A stretch of 64,000 nucleotides of DNA, taken from NCBI GenBank assembly GCA_947462875.1, contig CANHQJ010000021.1, positions 18,260 to 82,259 on the forward strand. Reading direction: 5' to 3'. This DNA is from Verrucomicrobiia bacterium. GTDB taxonomy: Bacteria; Verrucomicrobiota; Verrucomicrobiia; Verrucomicrobiales; Akkermansiaceae. The notes beneath the pieces are model-generated. The model was not told the DNA's origin and searched no databases. It saw only the letters and a list, made by a program, of their open reading frames with translations. Positions 39,737-49,700 of this stretch are shown in pieces. The translations under genes were made by a program, and so were the position numbers. How positions within the stretch are numbered: the stretch's first letter is position 1; each line of letters opens with the position of its first letter.

Positions 39737-40588
39737 ATGAAATTGATCCGTCATGGAGAAATCGGCAGGGAAGAACCGGGTGTGTTGTTGCCGGATGGTC
39801 GCCGCATCGATGCGAGCGAGGAGTTCAACGATTACGATGAAGGCTTCTTCGCGATGGGAGGCATGGAGTCGCTGGCCCAGTGGGTGGAGGATGGTTGCGT
39901 GGGCGGGCGTGAGATTCCCTCGATCGTGCGCATCGGAGCACCCGTCGACAGGCCGTCGAAAATTGTCTGCGTGGGGAAAAACTACCTCGATCACGCAAAA
40001 GAATTCGGTGAAGGGATTCCGACCGAGCCTGTTCTTTTCATGAAGGCATCCTCGTGCTGGTCGGGGCCGTTTGATGAAGTGATCCGCCCGCGTGGGGCGG
40101 AGAAGCTGGACTACGAAGTCGAGCTGGCGGTGGTCATCGGTCAGACGATGAGCCATGTCAGCGAGGAAGATGCCTTGTCGTATGTGGCGGGGTATTCCGT
40201 TTTCTGCGATTACTCCGAGCGCGCCTATCAAAAGGAAATGGGCGGTCAGTGGATGAAAGGAAAAAGCTACGATCGTTTCGGGCCGATGGGACCATGGCTG
40301 GTGCCTGCCTCGCAAGTGCCGGATCCGCAGGCGCTGCGGCTGTGGACGAAAGTGAATGGCGATGTCCGTCAAAATGGCTACACGGGCGACATGATGTTTC
40401 CCGTCAAGATGGTGCTGAGTTACATCAGCCGCTTCATGACCTTGCTGCCAGGAGATGTGGTGGCCACGGGCACGCCATCAGGGGTGGCGATGGGCATGAA
40501 TCCGCCGAAATACTTGCAGCCGGGGGATTTTGTCGAGCTGGGCATCGATGGCCTGGGCGAGATGGGGCAGCGCATCGTGGCCGGTTAG
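39737..40588 (+). CDS. Fumarylacetoacetate hydrolase family protein
   Basis: A 283-residue cytoplasmic enzyme of the FAH family, which cleaves or tautomerises beta-keto acids with a divalent metal. The metal-site motif KLDYEVELAVVIG (residues about 118-130) and the C-terminal DVVATGTPSGVAMGM are present, as is the leading KIVCVGKNYLDHAKE. An ATG at 39728 would add three residues. The closest functional guesses are 2-hydroxyhepta-diene-dioate isomerase or ureidoglycolate lyase types, but the substrate cannot be decided. The gene is divergent from the heme-binding giant and its stop codon overlaps that of the convergent hydrolase gene. Confidence 0.92.
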   Translation: MKLIRHGEIGREEPGVLLPDGRRIDASEEFNDYDEGFFAMGGMESLAQWVEDGCVGGREIPSIVRIGAPVDRPSKIVCVGKNYLDHAKEFGEGIPTEPVLFMKASSCWSGPFDEVIRPRGAEKLDYEVELAVVIGQTMSHVSEEDALSYVAGYSVFCDYSERAYQKEMGGQWMKGKSYDRFGPMGPWLVPASQVPDPQALRLWTKVNGDVRQNGYTGDMMFPVKMVLSYISRFMTLLPGDVVATGTPSGVAMGMNPPKYLQPGDFVELGIDGLGEMGQRIVAG

Positions 40589-41436
40589 GTCCAGACGGGT
40601 TCCTCCTCGGTCTGCGAAGCTGCCACGAGCTTGTGACGATGCAGAAACGCCTCCATCGCACGCAGTGTGAGGTCGTGATGCACGGGATTGCAGTTGAAGT
40701 TGAAAAAGCGATGGTCGGCGGCCTCGTATTCGATCACATCGACCTTGTTGCCTTTCCATTTCATCCAGCGGCGGAAGGAATGCACCGGCTCCAGCGGCGT
40801 GATGCGGTCGTTTTTTCCATGGAGAAAAAGCATGGGTGGCAATTTGCGACGCATCATTTTCGAAGGGCTGAGCGACTTCGCCTGTGAGTTCGAGGCGAAG
40901 CGTTTCGCCTGATCCGTGCCCGGTGTGGTATCCACCAGTGCGCTGAACAACACCAGGGCCTGCGGACGGGGATCAAAGCCCTGATCCGTGCGTGGATGTT
41001 TGCTCATGGCCGCATGCAGTGCCAGGAACGCGCCGCCTGCGGCACCGACGAGCACGACTTTCTGCGGATCGATGCCCAGTGTCTGATGATTGATTTTCGC
41101 GGCGATGATCAGGTCCTGAGCGTCCTCGATGGCATCGGCCGGGCTGCTTTGATGGCGGGAACTCACGCGTGTTTCGGCGGCGATGCAGACACAGTTGCGC
41201 TCGGCAAAATGCAGGCATTGTGTCGCGAACTGCGTGGCTGCCGCGGCATCCCAGAATCCGCCATGAAAAAAGATCAGCAGCGTGGTCGGTTCCTCAGGTA
41301 CGGAACATTGCGGAAAAAAAGCGTGGGCATGCAGCGGGCCTTTGTCCGTCTCCTTGTAGCAAAAGGTGGTGGAGTCCTTGAGGAGTTCGCGGTCGCGGTT
41401 TTCGCCAAAGGCGGGCAGTTGAATCAATGCGCTCAT
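40585..41436 (-). CDS. Alpha/beta hydrolase fold protein lacking the nucleophile serine
   Basis: A 283-residue protein of the esterase/BD-FAE type without signal peptide. The oxyanion motif FFHGGFWD (residues 56-63), an Asp in HGKNDRITP and a His in AADHRFFNF are in place, but the nucleophile elbow reads VGAAGGAFLA (130-139): Ala133 (codon at 41038-41040) stands where Ser is expected in GxSxG. The protein is therefore either a non-catalytic relative or uses another residue. The frame is otherwise intact. It overlaps the convergent FAH-family gene by 4 bp and lies 11 bp upstream of the outer-membrane lipoprotein gene on the same strand. Confidence 0.85.
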   Translation of the reverse strand: MSALIQLPAFGENRDRELLKDSTTFCYKETDKGPLHAHAFFPQCSVPEEPTTLLIFFHGGFWDAAAATQFATQCLHFAERNCVCIAAETRVSSRHQSSPADAIEDAQDLIIAAKINHQTLGIDPQKVVLVGAAGGAFLALHAAMSKHPRTDQGFDPRPQALVLFSALVDTTPGTDQAKRFASNSQAKSLSPSKMMRRKLPPMLFLHGKNDRITPLEPVHSFRRWMKWKGNKVDVIEYEAADHRFFNFNCNPVHHDLTLRAMEAFLHRHKLVAASQTEEEPVWT

Positions 41437-41447
41437 GAATGAAAAAA

Positions 41448-42833
41448 TTACCAGGATCCGCCCAGGGCTTTGATCAGATTGACGGACACGGCCAGTCGCT
41501 GCGCCCGCACGGAAGCGGCCTGGCGTTGGGTGCTGAGCAAGGTGCGTTCGGCATCGACGACTTCAAGGAAACTCACCAGGCCGGCTTCAAAGCGTTTGCG
41601 TGAGATGTCCAGGGTCTTTTCCGCGGCAACCACGGCCTTGTTCTGGGCTTCTTCCTGGCGGCCCAGAAAGTCAAGCCCTGTGAGTCCATCCTCGGCCTCG
41701 CGCAGTGCGACGAGCACGGATTGTTTGTAGTCGAGCGAGGCGGCTTGGTGACGGGCTAAAGCCGCATCGTAGTCAGCTTTGATTTTATTTTGGCCGATGA
41801 TGGGATAGGTAAGGGAGGATCCCAGCGACCATATGGTGGCATCGGCGCGGAAGAGTCTTTCGAAATCCAGCGCTGACAGACCACCGCCCAGTCGCAAACT
41901 CAGACTCGGATAATAGGCCGCCTTGGCGACGCCAATGTCGGCATTGGCCGCTGCCACCGTGCGCTCGGCGGCATACAGATCGGGACGGCGGAGAAGCAAG
42001 TCGGCGGGCATTCCAGCGGGGATGCTGGGCGGTTTGGGGATTTTCGCCTGGGCGGCGACAGAGAAGCTGCCGGCATTGCGACCCGTGAGGACGGCAAGGG
42101 CGTTCACGAGTTCGGAGCGGTTGCGATCGACGCCGATCAGTTCCGCTTCGAGATTGGCAACCTCGGTCTGTCCGCGCGAAACATCGAGTGCGTTCACTGT
42201 GCCGGCACGGAAGCGCGCCTCCACCAGCGCCAGCGATTCCTTGCGCAGAGCTATGCTGCTGACGAGCAGGGCGCGGTCGGCATCAAGCCCACGCAGCGCC
42301 CAGTAGGTTTGTGCGGTGTCTGCCGTGAGCGTGAGCTGGGTGGCGACGAAGCTGGCCTGTGCGACGGCTTCCCGGGCATTGGCACCTTCGACCTGTCGGC
42401 GCACCTTGCCCCACAAATCGACTTCGTAGGCAAGATCCAGAGGCAGGCTGAAGGTGTTGATCTGAAGGTTTCCGCCTTGGCCAAAGATGAACTTTCTGCG
42501 GCTCACATCACCATTGAAATCCAGTGAAGGCAAGACGGCGGTACGGCTGGAGCGGCTCATAGCGCGCGCCTCGCGCAGCCGCGCGGAAGCGGCCTGGAGG
42601 CTGAGGTTTTGCGATGCCGTGGCGGCTGCGAGCTCGTTCAGGGTGGAGTCGCCGAAAACGCGCCACCAACGGCTGTTTTCGTACACTTTGGGAGTGCTGG
42701 TGCGTTTCCACTGAATGCCGTTGTTGGAAAAAGAAGCGGGCAGATCCATTTGTGGGCTCTTATGATCGGGCCCCACGGTGGTGCAGCCAGTGAGGAGCAG
42801 GCTGAGCACGAGGATGGACGGGAAAATTTTCAC
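41448..42833 (-). CDS. Efflux system outer-membrane lipoprotein (NodT/OprM type)
   Basis: A 461-residue outer-membrane channel lipoprotein that couples to an inner-membrane pump and periplasmic adaptor for drug or metal export. A GTG at 42833 gives a clean 17-residue lipoprotein signal (KIFPSILVLSLLLTGC, lipobox LTGC). An ATG at 42947 would add 38 residues of unlikely sequence, and still longer frames run into tRNA-Leu, so they are rejected. Two OEP repeats (about 60-250 and 265-455) with long coiled helices are present, including RRPDLYAAERTVAAANADIG. No pump or adaptor gene is adjacent, so the partner is elsewhere. Confidence 0.9.
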   Translation of the reverse strand: MKIFPSILVLSLLLTGCTTVGPDHKSPQMDLPASFSNNGIQWKRTSTPKVYENSRWWRVFGDSTLNELAAATASQNLSLQAASARLREARAMSRSSRTAVLPSLDFNGDVSRRKFIFGQGGNLQINTFSLPLDLAYEVDLWGKVRRQVEGANAREAVAQASFVATQLTLTADTAQTYWALRGLDADRALLVSSIALRKESLALVEARFRAGTVNALDVSRGQTEVANLEAELIGVDRNRSELVNALAVLTGRNAGSFSVAAQAKIPKPPSIPAGMPADLLLRRPDLYAAERTVAAANADIGVAKAAYYPSLSLRLGGGLSALDFERLFRADATIWSLGSSLTYPIIGQNKIKADYDAALARHQAASLDYKQSVLVALREAEDGLTGLDFLGRQEEAQNKAVVAAEKTLDISRKRFEAGLVSFLEVVDAERTLLSTQRQAASVRAQRLAVSVNLIKALGGSW

Positions 42834-42970
42834 GGCGGCAGTATGCGGCGAAAGCGCACTCGCGCAAGAGCAAGATGAGCAGAAAGGGAGGATTTGCAGA
42901 AAAAAATCGAGGATTTTGCGTTTTCCGATTGAAATCCGCGAGCGCATGGTATTACTTCGCGCACCCGAAC

Positions 42971-43050
42971 GGCGGTTTGGCGGAATTGGTAGACGCGCTC
43001 GACTCAAAATCGAGTACTTACGTGTGTGGGTTCGAGTCCCACAGCCGCTA
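42971..43050 (+). tRNA. tRNA-Leu (anticodon CAA)
   Basis: Cloverleaf with acceptor GGCGGTT/AGCCGCT, D-arm GCG/CGC containing AATTGGTAGA, anticodon stem CTCGA/TCGAG with loop CTCAAAA (anticodon CAA, reads TTG), a long variable arm as in class II tRNAs, and T-arm GTGGG/CCCAC with TTCGAGT. The discriminator is A43050 and CCA is not encoded. A strong terminator follows 13 bp later. Confidence 0.95.
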
Positions 43051-43063
43051 CTTTTCGGAACAA

Positions 43064-43093
43064 ACACGATCCTACTTGGGATCGTGTTTTTTT
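43064..43093 (+). terminator. Terminator after tRNA-Leu
   Basis: Stem ACACGATCC/GGATCGTGT with loop TACTTG followed by a run of seven T (43087-43093). It overlaps the stop codon of the convergent KH-domain gene. Confidence 0.9.
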
Positions 43094-43385
43094 ATCCATC
43101 CTCGCGTGCGGCTCTCTCGGCTTCTTCTTCGTGCGAGTGGATTTGCAGGGTGAACTGGACGTTTTCGCGATCGGCGGCGGCCTTCATGACGCTGCGGATG
43201 GCGGAGGCGGTGAAGCCGTTTCTGCCGATGAGCAACGCCACGTCCGAGGAGGCGAGGATGAGGCGGAAGCGGAGTCGGTTCGGGCCTACCTCGGCGACGC
43301 GCAGCTGCGCTTGATCGGGGTGTTCAATCAACTGCAAGGCGTAGTATTGCAGGAAAGCACGAAGTTGATTGGTCACGGTTTGCAT
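43092..43385 (-). CDS. khpA: KH-domain RNA-binding protein (KhpA-like)
   Basis: A 97-residue cytoplasmic RNA-binding protein. One KH domain occupies residues about 25-90, with the RNA-contacting GxxG loop in LLIGRNGFTASAIRSVM (residues about 51-67). In other bacteria KhpA pairs with KhpB and influences cell division and RNA stability. It is convergent with tRNA-Leu, and its last codons overlap that gene's terminator. No ribosomal protein or rimM genes are adjacent here, unlike the usual Firmicute context. The symbol follows similarity only. Confidence 0.8.
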   Translation of the reverse strand: MQTVTNQLRAFLQYYALQLIEHPDQAQLRVAEVGPNRLRFRLILASSDVALLIGRNGFTASAIRSVMKAAADRENVQFTLQIHSHEEEAERAAREDG

Positions 43386-43537
43386 GGTGCTACCTTGCTA
43401 CAGGAGGGATTTTCCCGCAAGGAAAAATGCGAGGATTGTTTCCATGGAAACGAGGGTGTCCGATGGGGTGGTTTTTTTGCGCGAATCGTGCAACTTTTTT
43501 CCTCGGGCTGCGTTCTATCCCTGAACCCATTCTCATC

Positions 43538-45055
43538 ATGTTACCTAAAGCAGAAAATCAATGGACTTGGGAAGAGGCGGCGCATCTGTTGAATCGGGCC
43601 GGCTTCGGCGGCAATCCCCGTGAGATCGAACAACTGCATGCGATGGGACGTCACAAGGCGGTGGACCATTTGCTCAACCCCACCGAGGCGATCGACTTCC
43701 TGCCGGCTCCCGAGTGGACCGCTCCGGAAAAACGTGCGGAGGCGGCTCGCGAGCGCTTCGCCGCCATTCGCGATAGCCGCACAGCGATGAAGGGAATGTC
43801 GGCGGAAGAACTGGACCGCAAGCGTCGTGAAATTTTCCAAAAGTTCCAGCAGCAGGAGCGCGGTCAGGGGCTGGAAGCGCAGGGTTGGTGGCTCGACCGC
43901 ATGCTCCGCACCCAGGCGCCGCTGCGCGAGAAAATGACCTTGTTCTGGCACGACCACTTCGCCACCAGCATGCAGAAGGTGAAGGAGCCCGGCTTGCTGT
44001 ATGATCAGAATGTCAGGTTCCGCGAGCACGCCCTGGGCAATTTCAAGAAACTCACGCACGCCATGGCCAAGGACCCGGCGATGATGCTGTATCTCGATTT
44101 GCAGACCTCCAAGAAGGGCAAGCCTAACGAAAACTTCGCCCGCGAGGTGATGGAGCTTTTCACTCTGGGGCAGGGGAATTACTCGGAAGAGGACATCCGC
44201 CAGGCCGCGCGTGCTTTCACCGGCTATGACATCAATCGCTTCCAAGGCACGGTGACTCACAACAAGCGCAGTTGGGACGAGGGCGAAAAAACGTTTCTCG
44301 GTCAGAAGGGCAACTTCGATGGCGATGGCATCATCGACGTGATTTTCCAACAACCGCAGGCCGCGAGTTATCTTTCGATGAAACTGTGGGAATACTTCGC
44401 CTTCGAAAACCCGCCGCAGTCCGCGGTGGAGGATCTGGCGAAAACTTTCCGCGATGCGAATTTCGAGGTGTCCGCCGTGTTGCGGGAGATTTTCCTCTCG
44501 AAGGAATTTTATTCGGAGGACTGCATGGCGAACCAGATCAAGAGCCCGGTGCAGTTTTTCATCCAGATGCTCAAGCAACTGGAAGTGCCCACGCTGCCGA
44601 AGGGCTACGCGCTCTATGTGCAGAGCCAGCTCGGGCAGATTCTCTTCGCGCCGCCGAACGTGGCGGGCTGGGACTGGGGCAAGGCGTGGATCAATACCAA
44701 CACGCTGCTCACCCGCTATCAGATTTCCGGATTTCTCTGCAAGGCGTCGGGCGGTTCCGGCGGCGATCGCAACATGGGCAAGGTCCAGGGCTTCGGCAAT
44801 GGCATGCAGCGCATGGCGGAGGCGACGTGGAAAGGGCCGGACTACGACGCTCTGGTGCCTCGGCCCGCCCGCGATAACGTGGAGACCATGGTGGACTCGC
44901 TGATCCGCCGTTTGTTCCAGCGCAAGCTGAGCGGCAATGTGCGCGAGAGTTTCATCGCCTATGCCTCCGAGAAAAAAGGAGTCGTCTTCACCAATCAGGA
45001 GGTCGCCGAGTTGCTGCACCTGATGATGAGCACACCACACTATCAATTGACCTGA
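43538..45055 (+). CDS. DUF1800 domain protein (second pair)
   Basis: A 505-residue protein made almost wholly of a DUF1800 domain, starting at the ATG at 43538 (MLPKAENQWTWEEAAHLLNR). Family segments include HLLNRAGFGGNPREI, the block MTLFWHDHFATSMQKV, NENFAREVMELFTLG and the C-terminal NVAGWDWGKAWINTNTLL. Unlike the DUF1800 protein at 19512, it has no signal peptide and no accessory domains. It is followed after 31 bp by a Tat-exported DUF1501 protein, so the two may leave the cell as a complex or work in different compartments. Biochemical role unknown. Confidence 0.9.
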   Translation: MLPKAENQWTWEEAAHLLNRAGFGGNPREIEQLHAMGRHKAVDHLLNPTEAIDFLPAPEWTAPEKRAEAARERFAAIRDSRTAMKGMSAEELDRKRREIFQKFQQQERGQGLEAQGWWLDRMLRTQAPLREKMTLFWHDHFATSMQKVKEPGLLYDQNVRFREHALGNFKKLTHAMAKDPAMMLYLDLQTSKKGKPNENFAREVMELFTLGQGNYSEEDIRQAARAFTGYDINRFQGTVTHNKRSWDEGEKTFLGQKGNFDGDGIIDVIFQQPQAASYLSMKLWEYFAFENPPQSAVEDLAKTFRDANFEVSAVLREIFLSKEFYSEDCMANQIKSPVQFFIQMLKQLEVPTLPKGYALYVQSQLGQILFAPPNVAGWDWGKAWINTNTLLTRYQISGFLCKASGGSGGDRNMGKVQGFGNGMQRMAEATWKGPDYDALVPRPARDNVETMVDSLIRRLFQRKLSGNVRESFIAYASEKKGVVFTNQEVAELLHLMMSTPHYQLT

Positions 45056-45086
45056 TTTCCTGTCTCAACCCCAACCATTTACGATT

Positions 45087-46403
45087 ATGAAAACGCGACG
45101 TGATTTTTTACGCACCACTTTGTTAGGCGCTTCGGCGACGTGGACCGTGCCCGGATTTGTCAATCAGACCTTCGCGGCACTGGATCAGTCCACGCGCGAC
45201 AAGGCCACGCAATTCACCACGGGCAAGGATGGTCCGATCCTGGTGGTGATCCAGTTGGCCGGTGGCAATGACGGGCTCAACACACTCGTGCCCTTCGGCG
45301 ATGACGCCTATCACAAGGCCAGAACGCGCATCCACAAAACGGAGAAGGATATCATCAAGCTTTCGGATTACTGCGGTCTGAACGCCAGCATGCCGTTTAT
45401 GGGATCGCTCTACAAAGAAGGGGATCTCGCCGTGGTGCAGGGAGTGGGTTATCCCAATCCCAACCGCTCGCACTTCGTCTCGACCTCGATCTGGGAAACG
45501 GCGGATCCGAGCAATCGATCGAACACGGGATGGATCGGTCGCTACTTCGACAATGCCTGCGCCGGTGCCGATCCCACGGTGGGAATGAGCTTTAACAAAA
45601 CGCAGCCCGAGTCCTTTGGCGCGCTGAAAAATTCCGGCGTCTGCCTTTCCTCGCCCGAGCTCTATCGCTGGATCCACGGCGGCGGCCAGCAGGCGCAGGC
45701 CGAGGAGTTTTTTGCGCAGCTCAATAGCCCCGATGCCGATAAGGAGGAGGACGATACGCCCATCGATGGTGCCAGCATTGGCATGAGTGCCGGTGGCAAG
45801 CCGGGCACGGTCAAAGGCGAATCCAATCTCGCGTTTCTCGAACGCGTGGGCATGGATGCTCGGGTTTCCTCGAAGACGATTCTGGAAATCGCGGCGAAAT
45901 ACCAATCCAAAGTCAGTTACGAAGGCACCCCTCTCGCGCGGAGCCTGAACCTGGTGTCGCGCATGATCGCCGGTGGTTTACCGACGCGGGTGTTTTACGT
46001 GAGCCATGGCGGCTTCGATACCCACAACAATCAGATGAATTCGCACGATCGATTGCTCAGCCAGCTCGATAGCGCGCTCAAGTCTTTCCTCATGGACATC
46101 AAGTCGCAGGGCAATGCCGATCGGGTCACTGTGATGACCTTCTCGGAGTTCGGGCGTCGCGTTGGCGAAAACGCCAGCGGCGGCACGGACCACGGGCAGG
46201 GCTCCTGCCTGTTCCTCGCCGGTGCGCCGGTGAAGGGCGGATTGTTCGGCAAATATCCGAGCCTAACGGATCTGAGCCAGGGCGACCTGAAATTCACCAC
46301 CGACTTCCGCAGCGTCTATGCCACGGTGTTGGAGGATTTCATGAAAACTCCCTCCGAGCCCATCCTGAAGGCCGCTTATCCGAAGATGGGCCTGATCGGC
46401 TGA
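45087..46403 (+). CDS. Tat-exported DUF1501 protein (second pair)
   Basis: A 438-residue protein with a twin-arginine signal near the N-terminus (KTRRDFLRTTLLGAS) and cleavage after NQTFAA. The DUF1501 body shows VVIQLAGGNDGLNTLVPFGD (about 51-70), YVSHGGFDTHNNQMNSHDRL and GGTDHGQGSCLFLAG, parallel to the conserved blocks of the protein at 23008. It follows its DUF1800 partner and is the last gene before a 339-bp gap. It is somewhat shorter than the first DUF1501 protein (474 residues). Confidence 0.92.
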   Translation: MKTRRDFLRTTLLGASATWTVPGFVNQTFAALDQSTRDKATQFTTGKDGPILVVIQLAGGNDGLNTLVPFGDDAYHKARTRIHKTEKDIIKLSDYCGLNASMPFMGSLYKEGDLAVVQGVGYPNPNRSHFVSTSIWETADPSNRSNTGWIGRYFDNACAGADPTVGMSFNKTQPESFGALKNSGVCLSSPELYRWIHGGGQQAQAEEFFAQLNSPDADKEEDDTPIDGASIGMSAGGKPGTVKGESNLAFLERVGMDARVSSKTILEIAAKYQSKVSYEGTPLARSLNLVSRMIAGGLPTRVFYVSHGGFDTHNNQMNSHDRLLSQLDSALKSFLMDIKSQGNADRVTVMTFSEFGRRVGENASGGTDHGQGSCLFLAGAPVKGGLFGKYPSLTDLSQGDLKFTTDFRSVYATVLEDFMKTPSEPILKAAYPKMGLIG

Positions 46404-46742
46404 TTCGATTGCGACCGTGATCGAAGGGAAGGCCGTTTGCCAACGGCACATCGTCATCCGCATGTCGGCGGCTAACCGCTGTCGTGGTGGGGCTGTGTCG
46501 AGATCGAGCACCACTTAGCTGCGCTCCTTGGCCATCGCCTTTTTTTGTTCACAGGCACTTGATTTTGCAAATTGTTTTGGTTCTCTTGAATTTCACAAAG
46601 CTCAACATGTGCTATAAAACAATTGTTTGATATAGCATATGTAGTGTTATTCTCGATTGTTGGGTTGCGTTTTGGGAGGGGATTGGTAATGTGGTTCTCG
46701 CGCGTGCCGCTGGGCACCTGAACCATTTTCCCGCTCTGACTT
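46404..46742. other. Intergenic region upstream of smc
   Basis: A 339-bp gap with no convincing gene. It starts with two small hairpins, GCCGTT-TGCC-AACGGC (46432-46447) and GCGG-CTAA-CCGC (near 46468-46479), neither followed by a T-run. The middle (about 46535-46660) is strikingly AT-rich for this genome and contains a perfect 12-bp palindrome AAACAATTGTTT at 46617-46628 and several TATA-like hexamers, so it probably holds the smc promoter; no single -35/-10 pair with normal spacing stands out. Confidence 0.6.
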
Positions 46743-49700
46743 ATGTATCTCAAATCTCTCGAAATTCACGGCTTCAAGTCCTTCGCCGATAAGACCATCT
46801 TCGAATTCGCCACGGGCGTGACGGGGATCGTCGGCCCGAATGGCTGCGGCAAGTCCAATGTGGTCGATGCGATCCGCTGGGTGCTCGGCGAGACCTCGGC
46901 GAAGGCGCTGCGCGGTGGCGAAATGGCGGACGTCATTTTCAACGGCACCGAAAAACGCAAGGCGCAGGGAATGGCGGAAGTGACCCTGACGATGGCGGAT
47001 TGCGAGGAGTCGCTGAAGGTCGATTACAATGAAGTTTCGATCACGCGCCGGGTGTTTCGCGATGGCAAGTCGGAGTATCGCATCAACAACACGCTGTGCC
47101 GGTTGAAGGACATCCATGATCTGTTCATGGACACCGGCATCGGTCGCACGGCCTACTCGATCATGGCGCAGGGGCAGATCGATCAAATTCTTTCGTCGAA
47201 ACCCGAGGAGCGCCGCGCGGTGTTTGAGGAGGCGGCGGGCATCACGAAATACAAGCGGGAGAAAAAAGAAGCCCTGCGCAAGCTGGAATACACCGAGGCG
47301 AACCTCTTGCGCGTCAGCGACGTGCTGGCCGAGCAGGAGCGCCGCATGAACTCATTGCGCCGTCAGGTCGCCAAGGCAAGACGCTATCAGGCGCTGGCCA
47401 TCGATGTCAAAATTCTCGACACCCACCTGAGCCACAAAAAATTCCTCGAATTGTCCGCAGAACTCGGCGAGCTCAAGACATCGATCCATTCGCTCGACGT
47501 GAAGGAAACCGAGATCGAGCAGCAAATTCCCGGCAAGGAGGAGTTGGTGGCCGAAGCGCGTGCCGTGGCGCGAAGCTTTGAATCGGAACTGGCCGAGCTG
47601 CGCCAACGCCTGAACGAGCACCGCAATCAACTCACCTCGGCGCAAGGCCGCGTGGCTTTCAATGCCGAGCGCAGATCGGAGCTGGAAGGTCGCATCCGCC
47701 AGAACCTGGAGGATGTGGAAGACACCCGCCAGAAGCTCACGCAGCAGGAGTTCGCGTTCCAAAACTGCCATGCGGAACTGGAAAATCTGACGAAACGCAT
47801 CATCGATCGCGAGATGGAAGTGCAGGCTCATGAAGAGCGCACCATGTCGGCGAAGGCACGGCGCGAGAGCATCGAGGCGAACCTGCGTGAGAGCCGTGCG
47901 GAGGCCAACAAGACGCAGACCTTGGTCGCTTCCTCGCAAGCGAAAATCGAAAGCTCCGTCGCGCAGATGGAAGGCAATCGTGATCGCTCGCGCCAACTTT
48001 CCGACGAAGAGCAACGTCTTCGTTTGACCCTTGAGGAACTGCGCAGCGAGGAAACTCGTGTGGTGCAGGAGCTGGACCAGCATGCCGGCGCGCAACAAGC
48101 GCTGGAAGAGGAATTTCACAGTGCCGAGCGCAGCTATCAACACACGCGCGGCGATCTGGACTCCACCCGTGTGCAATCGGCCGAGACCCACAAGCTGTTT
48201 GCGCAGCGCTCGTCTCGTCTGGAGGTGGTGAGCCAGTTGGTGAAGAGTGGCGAGGGTTATGAAAAAGGCACGCGCAGCGTCTTGACCGGGCTCGGTGCGC
48301 CGGAGCAGTTCGGCACGGGCGTGCACGGCGTGCTGGCTTCGTTTCTGGATGCCGAGACCACTTGCGCGCGTGCGATCGAAGCCGCGCTGGGATCTCATGT
48401 GCAGGCGGTGCTGGTGCAGGATGAAACGCTGGCGTCGGCGATTGTCGATCGCCTCACGGAACAAAAGCTGGGCAAGGCCGCGATCATCCCGGAGTCGTTT
48501 GTCGGCTCGCCGATCGGCACGCAAATGGAAGCGGTGCCGGAGGGCGGCATCGCCTGGGCGCTCGATCGCGTGAAGGTGGACCGCCGTGTCCTGGCAGTGG
48601 TGGAAAAATTGTTAGATCATGTGATGATCGTGCCGGACCTCGCGACGGCGATCCGTCTCCGCGCTGCCATTCCCACCGCGACCTTTGCCACGCTGCACGG
48701 GGAATTGCTGAAGCCCGAGGGCACGATCTGCGGTGGCATGTCCGGCGATGGCGCGGACTCCTTGTTGGAGCGTCAGAATGAAGTGCGCGATCTCACCATC
48801 GAAGTTGAGAAGCTCGCGCTGGAGGACGAGGCCTGCCGTCAAAAGCTCGCCGATCTGGAAGTTTCGTTAGAGAAGCAGCGGGAAGCCGTGGAAGTGGCGC
48901 GTGATCGCCTGCAGCGCCAGAAGGTGGAAATTTCCACGCTGCAAGGCCAGCTTTCGTTAGCCAAGCGCGAGGTGGAATCGTTCGAGACGAAATTGCAGAA
49001 TGTCATCTGGGAGCGCGGGGAACTGGAAAAACGCGAGCAGATCGCCGCCGATAGCCGCGCCGGCTGGGAAGAGGAGTTGCAGTCCGCCCGTGTGCGACTG
49101 GAAGCGCTGGACGCCGATCAGCGCCGCTTGCAGAGCGAACTGGATTCGTCGCTGCGCGATGAAGCGGAGCTGGCCAGCATCCTCAATGAAATGCGCACCA
49201 CGCTCGCTGTCGATCGCCGCGCCAAGCAGGCGGCGGAAGAGCAGCAGAAGCCGATGGAGCTGCGCTTGTTGGAATTGCGCGAGCTGTCAATGCGACGCGA
49301 GGCGGAGATCGAACAATTCACCCAGCGCATCGAAGCCGCGGTCGGGGAAAACGCACGACTGGCCGAGGAGATTGAAACGCATTCCGCCGAAGCGGAAGAC
49401 TTGCAGGAAGAGCTGACGAAACGCAGTTCCGGCCGTGAGGCGATCATGCAACGCATCGATGAAGCCGAGGCGCAGCTTTCCGAGATCCGCCGCCAGCACG
49501 CGCGCTTCGCCGAGCAGCGCGGGCGCGAGGAAGTTGCCGCGACGAAGATCGAACTGCGACTGGAGAGCCTGGTGCAAAACACCCACGAGCGCCATCAGGT
49601 GGAGCTTGCGGCTTTCGAGCCCGATGCCCACGCGCTGCTGCAATGCATCGCCCAACAAAAAGCGCTGCAGAAAGAGGGCTCACGCCGCATCGTGACGGAG

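Noticed and set aside
42834..43067. Upstream extension of the outer-membrane lipoprotein frame
   Set aside because: It would cover tRNA-Leu and put the signal peptide far from the N-terminus; GTG 42833 gives a proper lipoprotein signal.
46647..47186. Minus-strand frame spanning the smc start
   Set aside because: Antisense to the conserved N-terminus of SMC; no support.
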